A stretch of 10,531 nucleotides of DNA from Clostridiaceae bacterium (lineage in GTDB: Bacteria; Bacillota; Clostridia; Lachnospirales; Lachnospiraceae): assembly GCA_018378255.1 (NCBI GenBank), contig JAGZXV010000198.1, positions 1 to 10,531 on the forward strand, written 5' to 3'. A program made the translations under genes and the position numbers. The notes under the pieces were generated by a model. That model did no database searches and was not told where the DNA came from. It worked only from the letters and a program-made list of their open reading frames with translations. Shown in pieces: positions 5,715 to 10,531 of this stretch. How positions within the stretch are numbered: position 1 is the first letter of the stretch; each line of letters begins with the position of its first letter.

Positions 5715-5723
5715 ATTATACCA
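5715..5723 (-). promoter_or_regulatory. Extended -10 promoter of the cytidylate kinase-like gene
   Basis: On the minus strand the sequence reads TGGTATAAT, a perfect -10 box with the TGn extension, 48 bp before the start codon. No good -35 box is seen, as is common for extended -10 promoters. Confidence 0.6.
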
Positions 5724-5784
5724 TAAAGCATCCTGAGGAGGAAACTTTTTCCATAAAAGAAAGACCGGACAGAACGGTGAAAAA

Positions 5785-6555
5785 TCAGGTGTATACAATA
5801 AAGGTATTATATCCGTAATCTCTCAAATTTCTTTCCATCTGAGCCGCATTGTCCAGGCTAAGGAACGCTCCCACCCTCACTTTATAATAATCGTCATCGT
5901 ATACAAGAAATGCGGGGAATCCCTCCGATTGAAGCTGTTCAAGCATCTGATCCGCCAGCTCCCTGTTTCTGAACGCTCCGGTCTGAACCTGATAGTATTC
6001 CGGCGGCGTGGCCTCCTCTTCTTCTATGGTTTTCATGATGCCGCCGGCAATCGCTTTGGCTATATCTTCAAAATTGCGGTCGAAAAAATGATTATCCGCT
6101 TCATTGTCGATAAAACCCACTTCCACTAAAATGGCCGGCATATTCGTCCGCCTGAGGATCACCAGGCCGGGTCTTTCGATAATTCCCAGATTGGCAAATC
6201 CCACCTCCTCCAGAGCTGAATTGATATTTTCCGCCAGCATGCCCGGAACTCCGGCATTTTCGAAGACAAGGCTCTCCGCCCCCGATCCGGTGCCAGGCGT
6301 GGGCATCGCATTCCGGTGAATGGATATAAAATAATCCGCATTCACCTGGTTTGCCATTGCCGCCTTCTCGAACGGCGTGTCATAGGTATCATCCACTCTT
6401 GTATACAAAACCTTGACATCCTGATCCTGAAGCGCTTTTCCAACTGCCAGTGCCAGGTTTAATGTATCATCTTTTTCCCGTCTGCCTTGATAGGAAGCGC
6501 CGGGATCGCTCCCGCCGTGTCCGGCATCCAAAATTATGATTTTCCTTTTTGCCAC
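5785..6555 (-). CDS. N-acetylmuramoyl-L-alanine amidase with SPOR domain, CwlC-like
   Basis: This zinc amidase cleaves the bond between muramic acid and the stem peptide of peptidoglycan. The Amidase_3 domain (about 5-178) shows the zinc ligands His13 (D-A-G-H-G-G), Glu27 (R-R-E-K) and His80 (S-I-H-R-N-A), and the catalytic Glu145 (L-V-E-V-G-F). A C-terminal SPOR domain (about 186-256; Y-Y-Q-V-Q-T-G-A-F and Y-Y-K-V-R-V-G-A-F) binds denuded glycan. There is no signal peptide. Length, domain order and lack of a signal match Bacillus CwlC, an amidase made in the mother cell late in sporulation. Translation starts at GTG (6555), 8 nt after GGAG. Upstream lies a sigma-E/K-like -10 box inside an inverted repeat. 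The CwlC-type role is inferred from architecture. Confidence 0.9.
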   Translation of the reverse strand: MAKRKIIILDAGHGGSDPGASYQGRREKDDTLNLALAVGKALQDQDVKVLYTRVDDTYDTPFEKAAMANQVNADYFISIHRNAMPTPGTGSGAESLVFENAGVPGMLAENINSALEEVGFANLGIIERPGLVILRRTNMPAILVEVGFIDNEADNHFFDRNFEDIAKAIAGGIMKTIEEEEATPPEYYQVQTGAFRNRELADQMLEQLQSEGFPAFLVYDDDYYKVRVGAFLSLDNAAQMERNLRDYGYNTFIVYT

Positions 6556-6566
6556 TTATGCTGCTC

Positions 6567-6605
6567 CTTTCACATACTTCTATGTACTATTACTGTATGT
6601 GAAAG
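6567..6605 (-). promoter_or_regulatory. Inverted repeat with sporulation-type -10 box ahead of the amidase
   Basis: CTTTCACATAC (6567-6577) and GTATGTGAAAG (6595-6605) form a perfect 11-bp inverted repeat with a 17-nt loop. On the minus strand the upstream arm contains CATACAGTA (complement of 6591-6599), matching the sigma-K -10 pattern CATANNNTA and the sigma-E pattern CATACAnT. The downstream arm overlaps the AAAGGAG ribosome site. The -35 region (AACA or AACATT at roughly the right distance) is weak. Confidence 0.5.
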
Positions 6606-6625
6606 CCGTCAAATGTTGCCACTTC

Positions 6626-7063
6626 CTATTCCCTAACATCCACTCCCCGGGGCCCGACATGGGTGGAAAATACGATTTGTGTGCTGGTTTTTCCATATTT
6701 CTGAAGCTGGCCGATGAAAATATCCAACTCCATAGTGCTTTGAAACGCCACTTTAAGAAGCATGGAATAATCGCCCGTCACGCAATTGCATTCCAGCACG
6801 TTGGGAACATCCCTGGCATATGCATAGAACTTAGGCTTATCTTCCGGAATTACATCCAGATTAATAAAGGCAATGATATGATAGCCCAGTTTCATAGGAT
6901 CCACAACCGCATGATATCCTGAGATAATCCCGTCCTTTTCCAGTTTTTCAATTCTGGCCGATACTGCCGGCGAAGATAAAAATGTCTTCTCTGCGATTGT
7001 TTTCAATGACGTTCTCGCGTTATCCTGCAAAATTTTAAGTATCTTTCTATCGATATCATCCAT
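6626..7063 (-). CDS. Lrp/AsnC-family transcriptional regulator
   Basis: This 145-residue DNA-binding protein begins M-D-D-I-D-R-K-I-L-K-I-L, the typical Lrp opening. The winged helix-turn-helix (about 1-60) has S-P-A-V-S-A-R-I-E-K-L-E-K-D-G-I-I as recognition helix and wing. The C-terminal RAM/AsnC ligand and oligomerisation domain (about 64-140) includes V-L-E-C-N-C-V-T-G-D-Y-S-M-L-L-K, where G-D-Y is the conserved effector-site turn. Length is normal. AGGAGG lies about 11 nt before the start, slightly long but acceptable. Such regulators usually sense amino acids; the ligand and targets cannot be named here. It has its own strong promoter with a terminator hairpin in the leader. The CwlC-like gene lies 70 bp downstream and could be reached by read-through. 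Confidence 0.92.
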   Translation of the reverse strand: MDDIDRKILKILQDNARTSLKTIAEKTFLSSPAVSARIEKLEKDGIISGYHAVVDPMKLGYHIIAFINLDVIPEDKPKFYAYARDVPNVLECNCVTGDYSMLLKVAFQSTMELDIFIGQLQKYGKTSTQIVFSTHVGPRGVDVRE

Positions 7064-7082
7064 ACTGCTCTAATCCTCCTGT

Positions 7083-7126
7083 GAAAGAAAAAAAGCGTGC
7101 GAACCCACCCAGGTCCGAACGCTTTT
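7083..7126 (-). terminator. Terminator hairpin in the lrp-type gene leader
   Basis: AAAAGCGT (7091-7098) pairs with ACGCTTTT (7119-7126), with further CG/CG and ACC/GGT pairing inside. On the minus strand it is followed by TTTTTTTCTTTC. It sits between the promoter at 7158-7186 and the start codon at 7063, so it is either an attenuator for this gene or the end point of dapF operon transcripts. Confidence 0.75.
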
Positions 7127-7157
7127 GCTCGTTTCGCTTAATATTTTTCTAAAAGTT

Positions 7158-7186
7158 AATATAACTGTTTCTTTTCCTGTTGTCAA
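7158..7186 (-). promoter_or_regulatory. Strong sigma-A promoter of the Lrp-type regulator
   Basis: On the minus strand TTGACA (complement of 7181-7186) and TATATT (complement of 7158-7163) are exactly 17 bp apart. Transcription should start near 7151, upstream of the hairpin at 7091-7126. Confidence 0.8.
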
Positions 7187-7259
7187 TCCTTATTTTTCTA
7201 AAGTTTTATAAACTTACGGTCTTTTGCATCAGTTCAGGCAGCGGCCGTTTTCAGGCCAT

Positions 7260-8078
7260 TTACCGTCCCTGAAACCGGGACAGCCCGATCTCACCGTTAA
7301 ATACCTCAACAGCCGGACCGGTCATAGAAACATGATTTGTTGTTTTATCCCATTCGATCTTCAGGGTACCGCCCTTTAAAGCCACCTCCACCACCGGCTC
7401 CGTATACCCCATCAGGACACAGGCCGCCACACTGGCGGTCGCCCCTGTCCCGCAGGCCCAAGTTTCTCCGCTTCCTCTCTCCCAAACCCGCATTCTGATA
7501 TGGGTCCGGTCAATGATCTGGATGAATTCAGAATTCACCCGGTCCGGAAAGCGGGGATGATTCTCGAAGAAAGGGCCGTTTTTTTCAAGGTCCAGCGTTT
7601 CCGTGTCCTCTACAAAATAGACAGCATGGGGATTTCCCACCGAAATACCGATAAATTCATATTCATTTCCGCACACAGTAATCTTCTCCGGCAGCTCTGA
7701 GGTGAGTTCCGGCACACCCATATCGACTTTTACGCAGGTTACCGTATCACCGTCTGTGGTCAGTTCCAACCGTTTTATTCCGCCTTTCGTCTCCACAAGC
7801 ATCTCTTTTTTCCTGACAATCCCATGCTCATACACGTATTTTCCAACACACCGGATTCCATTTCCGCACATGGTTCCTTCAGAACCGTCTTCATTAAACA
7901 TGCGCATTCTGCAATCCGCCAGATCGGAAGGGCAGATAAGAATCAGGCCGTCCGAACCGATGCCAAAATGGCGGTCGCTGACCAGCACTGCCGTCTTTTC
8001 CGGTTCTTTTACCTCTTCTTCAAAACAATTGACATAGACATAGTCATTGCCTGTTCCCTGCATTTTAGTAAATTTCAT
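7260..8078 (-). CDS. dapF: Diaminopimelate epimerase
   Basis: It converts LL- to meso-diaminopimelate, the precursor of lysine and of the peptidoglycan cross-link, in the cytoplasm. The protein has 272 residues, normal for DapF. It opens M-K-F-T-K-M-Q-G-T-G-N-D-Y and shows both catalytic cysteines: Cys71 in M-C-G-N-G-I-R-C and Cys209 in W-A-C-G-T-G-A. The substrate-binding segments N-P-H-A-V and R-V-W-E-R-G-S-G-E-T are present. I chose the start at 8078 (M-K-F-T) because GAGGAG lies just before it and family members begin there; an in-frame ATG 93 nt upstream lies inside the preceding gene. It starts 23 bp after the ANTAR gene's stop codon, so it is probably the last gene of a glnA-ANTAR-dapF operon. 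Confidence 0.95.
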   Translation of the reverse strand: MKFTKMQGTGNDYVYVNCFEEEVKEPEKTAVLVSDRHFGIGSDGLILICPSDLADCRMRMFNEDGSEGTMCGNGIRCVGKYVYEHGIVRKKEMLVETKGGIKRLELTTDGDTVTCVKVDMGVPELTSELPEKITVCGNEYEFIGISVGNPHAVYFVEDTETLDLEKNGPFFENHPRFPDRVNSEFIQIIDRTHIRMRVWERGSGETWACGTGATASVAACVLMGYTEPVVEVALKGGTLKIEWDKTTNHVSMTGPAVEVFNGEIGLSRFQGR

Positions 8079-8101
8079 TTTCTCCTCATTTCTAAGATAT
8101 C

Positions 8102-8650
8102 CTAAAGATTGATCAAACTCATCACCATCTGGGCAGTTTCCACCATATTGGTTCCACTGTCCATGCTGCACTTTTGTATGTATCTGTGCGCTTCTGCTTC
8201 CGTCATATTGTTCCGTTCCATTAAAAGCGCCTTCGCCTGTGCGATCAGGCGGGCCTCTTCCTCATTCCGTTCTTTCGGCTGCTGCCTCTGCTTTTTCCTG
8301 CGCCTGGTCTGGGTCTGTACCATCATCTCCAGCGTGCTCACAAGATCATGAACCTTCAGCGGCATCGGAAGGCACACAACTCCCTCCGGCTCATGACCGG
8401 CCCATCTGCTCGGTGATGCAACCAACAACATCTCAAAGCCCCCCGGGAGGCAGTCTTTCAGCTCCTGATACTGCATATCTTCAAACCGATACCCGCTAAC
8501 CACAATCCCGCTATTCAGACTATCTGCATAATTGAGTGCCTGCGCGCCGGATGTACAAACAGCGATTACTTGAAACCCACTTCTCATCAGTATATTCTTT
8601 ATACTTTTCGCATCTTCCGGTTTTGAAAATGCTACTATCACATTGGTCAC
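8102..8650 (-). CDS. ANTAR-domain antiterminator-like response regulator, NitR-like
   Basis: This 182-residue protein has an N-terminal receiver-like fold (about 1-112), a basic linker (R-R-R-K-K-Q-R, about 117-122) and a C-terminal ANTAR RNA-binding domain (about 128-181; A-K-A-L-L-M-E-R-N-N-M-T-E-A-E-A-H-R-Y-I-Q-K). ANTAR proteins prevent transcription termination by binding paired hairpins in leader RNAs. The receiver lacks the usual phospho-acceptor: the strand G-I-V-V-S-G-Y has Ser52 or Gly53 where Asp is expected, so it is probably not switched by phosphorylation. Translation starts at GTG (8650), 7 nt after GGAGG. It lies 43 bp after glnA. Solventogenic clostridia have the same order, with the gene called nitR. 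The glnA leader terminator (10089-10144) is a natural candidate target. Confidence 0.88.
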   Translation of the reverse strand: MTNVIVAFSKPEDAKSIKNILMRSGFQVIAVCTSGAQALNYADSLNSGIVVSGYRFEDMQYQELKDCLPGGFEMLLVASPSRWAGHEPEGVVCLPMPLKVHDLVSTLEMMVQTQTRRRKKQRQQPKERNEEEARLIAQAKALLMERNNMTEAEAHRYIQKCSMDSGTNMVETAQMVMSLINL

Positions 8651-8693
8651 ATTCTCACCTCCAAGTAATCGAAATCAAAAGAAACAGGCATAC

Positions 8694-10031
8694 TTAAAAC
8701 TTGTATAAGTATTCCCCGATTTCCCAATCAGTTACCTGACTGCGGAAAATGCGCCATTCCTCTTCTTTTGCTTCCAAATACTTCGTGTAGATGTGCTTGC
8801 CCAGCACCTCCTGGAAAAATGTGTCTTCCCGGAAGGCATCAATGGCCTCTCCCAGGGTTTCCGGAAGCTGTTCAATTCCTCTCTCCCTGCGCTCCTCTTC
8901 TGTCATGTCAAAGATGTTCTCATTGACGCTGGCCGGGGGAACCATGCCTTTCTTGATTCCGTCCAGACCGGCAGCCAGACACGCCGCCAGCGCCAGATAG
9001 GGATTAACAGCAGAATCCGGACTTCTTAACTCCAGCCTGGTACTCGCTCCTCTGGAACAGGGAATGCGGATCAAAGGGCTGCGGTTGGAATTGGCCGACC
9101 AGGCGATATAAACCGGAGCATCATATCCCGGCATCAGCCTTTTATACGAATTAACCAGTGGATTGGTTAAAATGGCCATTCCCTTCATATGATACAGAAC
9201 GCCTGCCAGGAACTGGTAAGCCGTTTTGCTCAGTCCCAACGCATCTTCCTTGTCTTCAAATATATTATTGCCAAATTCGTCCGCTAAAGACATATTAACA
9301 TGCATGCCGGACCCATTTACACCGGCTTTTGGCTTGGGCATAAAAGTGGCGTGAAGTCCGTGACGCTTCGCTATGGTTTTTACCGCCATTTTAAATGTCA
9401 TAATATTATCGGCAGTCACCAGGCATTCCGCATACTGGAAATCAATCTCGTGCTGGGCCGGGGCGATCTCATGATGGGATGCTTCGATCTCAAATCCCAT
9501 ATCTTCCAGGTTCAGCACGATATCCCGGCGGACATTCTCAGCCAGATCGATGGGCCCCACATCAAAATAACCGGCCATCTCATGGGTTTTTGTGGTCGGC
9601 CGTCCTTCCTCATCCGTATGGAATAAAAAGAATTCACATTCCGGGCCCACATGAAAGGTAAAGCCCATATCCCTGGCTTCCTTTATCACCTTTTTCAGTA
9701 CATACCGTGGATCACCTTCAAACGGGGTCTGGTTCGGCCGGTAAACATCACAGATAAACCGGGCGACCTTTCCCTGCTGGGGTCTCCATGGAAACACCTC
9801 AAAAGTATCCAGATCAGGATACAGATACATGTCAGATTCCTCAATCCTCACGAATCCCTCAATCGCCGATCCGTCAAACATACATTTATTATCCAGGGCC
9901 TTTTTCAACTGGCTGACCGTAATAGCCACATTTTTAAGCATGCCGAAAATATCTGTGAACTGAAGCCGGATAAACTCCACATCCTCTTCCTCTACCATGC
10001 GGAAAATATCCTCTTTACTGTATTTGCTCAT
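8694..10031 (-). CDS. glnA: Glutamine synthetase, type I alpha
   Basis: It makes glutamine from glutamate, ammonia and ATP, and forms a cytoplasmic dodecamer. The 445 residues contain the beta-grasp N-terminal domain and the catalytic signatures D-G-S-A-I-E-G-F (about 53-60), E-C-E-F (131-134), H-E-I-A-P-A-Q-H-E-I-D (187-197), N-G-S-G-M-H-V-N (239-246) and N-R-S-P-L-I-R-I-P (316-324). The region holding the adenylylated tyrosine of the beta type is absent, which marks the alpha type, usually controlled by feedback and regulators. Position 304, the catalytic flap glutamate in Bacillus numbering (P-G-Y-E-A-P), is Asp here. I chose the ATG at 10031, 5 nt after GGAGG; an upstream ATG at 10055 has no site. 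It has a consensus promoter and a leader terminator, and an ANTAR gene follows. Confidence 0.97.
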   Translation of the reverse strand: MSKYSKEDIFRMVEEEDVEFIRLQFTDIFGMLKNVAITVSQLKKALDNKCMFDGSAIEGFVRIEESDMYLYPDLDTFEVFPWRPQQGKVARFICDVYRPNQTPFEGDPRYVLKKVIKEARDMGFTFHVGPECEFFLFHTDEEGRPTTKTHEMAGYFDVGPIDLAENVRRDIVLNLEDMGFEIEASHHEIAPAQHEIDFQYAECLVTADNIMTFKMAVKTIAKRHGLHATFMPKPKAGVNGSGMHVNMSLADEFGNNIFEDKEDALGLSKTAYQFLAGVLYHMKGMAILTNPLVNSYKRLMPGYDAPVYIAWSANSNRSPLIRIPCSRGASTRLELRSPDSAVNPYLALAACLAAGLDGIKKGMVPPASVNENIFDMTEEERRERGIEQLPETLGEAIDAFREDTFFQEVLGKHIYTKYLEAKEEEWRIFRSQVTDWEIGEYLYKF

Positions 10032-10088
10032 TCTTTCCTCCATCCCGCCGCTCAAGCAGCATTTTAATCAGCAGAATAACTTTAAATC

Positions 10089-10144
10089 AAAAAAGGGCGT
10101 TCAGTAAGGTCATTGATAAAACAACGACCTTAAATGTAACACCC
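10089..10144 (-). terminator. Terminator hairpin (attenuator candidate) in the glnA leader
   Basis: On the minus strand GGGTGTT (complement of 10138-10144) pairs with AACGCCC (complement of 10095-10101). An inner 10-bp stem (10106-10115 with 10122-10131) has a TTTTAT loop, and a run of six T follows (10089-10094). It lies between the promoter (10160-10188) and the glnA start codon (10031), so it would stop transcription after about 65 nt unless prevented. Confidence 0.75.
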
Positions 10145-10159
10145 TCGCTCCATGTGTAA

Positions 10160-10188
10160 AATATAACAGTTGACTTTTCATTTGTCAA
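10160..10188 (-). promoter_or_regulatory. Consensus sigma-A promoter of glnA
   Basis: On the minus strand TTGACA (complement of 10183-10188) and TATATT (complement of 10160-10165) are spaced by exactly 17 bp, with the expected start near 10153. The spacer resembles that of the promoter at 7158-7186: both contain GAAAAG and end with GT directly before the -10 box. Confidence 0.85.
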
Positions 10189-10234
10189 TAATTTCTCAAA
10201 AAAATTGAGAGTTTCCGGCACAACGCCTTATGAT

Positions 10235-10531
10235 CTACGATTGTCTTTTATAATTCAAAGCACGGATCGCATTTAAAATAGCCAGGACAGAAACGCCCAC
10301 GTCTCCGAATACCGCAGCCCACATGGATGCATAGCCCAAAGCGACCAAAATCAGCACCAGGACCTTCACACCTATGGCGAATATGATATTCTGCTTTACA
10401 ATACCCATAGTCTTTCTTGCAATCTGTATCGCATCCACAATTTTAGACGGCTCATCATTCATGATAACCACATCGGCGGCTTCCACTGCTGCGTCTGAAC
10501 CGATTCCGCCCATGGCGATACCCACATCAGC
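10235..10531 (-). CDS. Zn/Cd/Pb-type P1B ATPase, C-terminal fragment (cut by window edge)
   Basis: The last 98 residues of a heavy-metal exporting P-type ATPase are visible; the gene continues beyond 10531. The fragment begins A-D-V-G-I-A-M-G within the hinge that follows the P domain (G-S-D-A-A-V-E-A-A-D-V-V-I-M), then has two transmembrane helices. The first carries N-I-I-F-A-I-G-V-K with the lysine, and the second carries G-D-V-G-V-S-V-L-A-I-L-N-A-I-R with the aspartate, both typical of the ZntA/CadA (P1B-2) group. This supports export of zinc, cadmium or lead rather than copper. The gene ends about 50 bp before the glnA promoter, with only a weak possible terminator (TCTCAA/TTGAGA near 10193-10209). 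Confidence 0.9.
   Translation of the reverse strand, partial: ADVGIAMGGIGSDAAVEAADVVIMNDEPSKIVDAIQIARKTMGIVKQNIIFAIGVKVLVLILVALGYASMWAAVFGDVGVSVLAILNAIRALNYKRQS

Noticed and set aside
5761..5784. Terminator after the amidase (ACCG/CGGT near 5764-5778 followed by CTTTCTTTT on the minus strand)
   Set aside because: The stem is only four base pairs and the T-run is broken, so the support is too weak to annotate.
7091..7151. T-box riboswitch in the leader of the Lrp-type gene, because of a GGGTGG-like stretch before a terminator
   Set aside because: The leader is under 100 nt, has no room for a specifier stem, and the GGGTGGnACCGCG motif matches only in part.
10089..10144. Classical tandem-hairpin ANTAR target in the glnA leader
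   Set aside because: Only one main hairpin is present and its loop (TTTTAT) lacks the A1 and G4 bases of the described motif. The leader is therefore reported only as a terminator.

Overview
The window reads like the chromosome of a spore-forming gut Firmicute, most likely Lachnospiraceae (Clostridium cluster XIVa). The evidence is the moderate G+C, the clear AGGAGG-type ribosome sites, a class I glutamine synthetase followed by an ANTAR-domain protein, a CwlC-type sporulation amidase, and a two-part wall protein (SpoIID-like plus peptidoglycan-binding domain) of a kind I associate with this group. No rRNA, tRNA or CRISPR array is visible.

Left part (1-3151). A gene for a SpoIID-like, peptidoglycan-binding protein is split by a 2,557-bp insertion. 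Its 5' part ends at a 10-bp core (204-213) and its 3' part resumes at the same 10 bp (2761-2770). Removing the insert restores the reading frame exactly through a conserved W-M-T-Q-W-G-S stretch. The insert carries a HEAT-repeat protein with its own promoter and terminator, a 51-residue acidic protein, and a 513-residue large serine recombinase next to the right end. The reconstructed attP and attB are both quasi-palindromes around the same central dinucleotide.

Middle (3152-4088). This gene-poor stretch holds two giant hairpins of about 340 and 333 bp, in opposite orientations. They share a core of about 185 nt that folds into a branched structure. Their outer arms (about 75 bp) differ completely between copies, yet within each copy they are perfect or nearly perfect complements. 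Each hairpin begins about 30 bp after the stop codon of a flanking gene, in the same orientation relative to that gene.

Right part (4089-10531, all minus strand). In transcription order from the right edge: the C-terminus of a Zn/Cd-type P1B ATPase; glnA with a strong promoter and a terminator hairpin in its leader; an ANTAR antiterminator-like protein (NitR-like); dapF; an Lrp/AsnC regulator with another strong promoter and a leader terminator; a CwlC-like amidase without signal peptide, whose ribosome site lies in an inverted repeat that also contains a sporulation-sigma-like -10 box; a cytidylate kinase-like P-loop protein; and a DUF368 membrane protein (PopT family). glnA, the ANTAR gene and dapF look like one operon linking glutamine synthesis, its likely antitermination control and the diaminopimelate/lysine branch.

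The strongest items for follow-up are the frame-restoring insertion with its symmetric att sites, and the pair of giant covarying hairpins.
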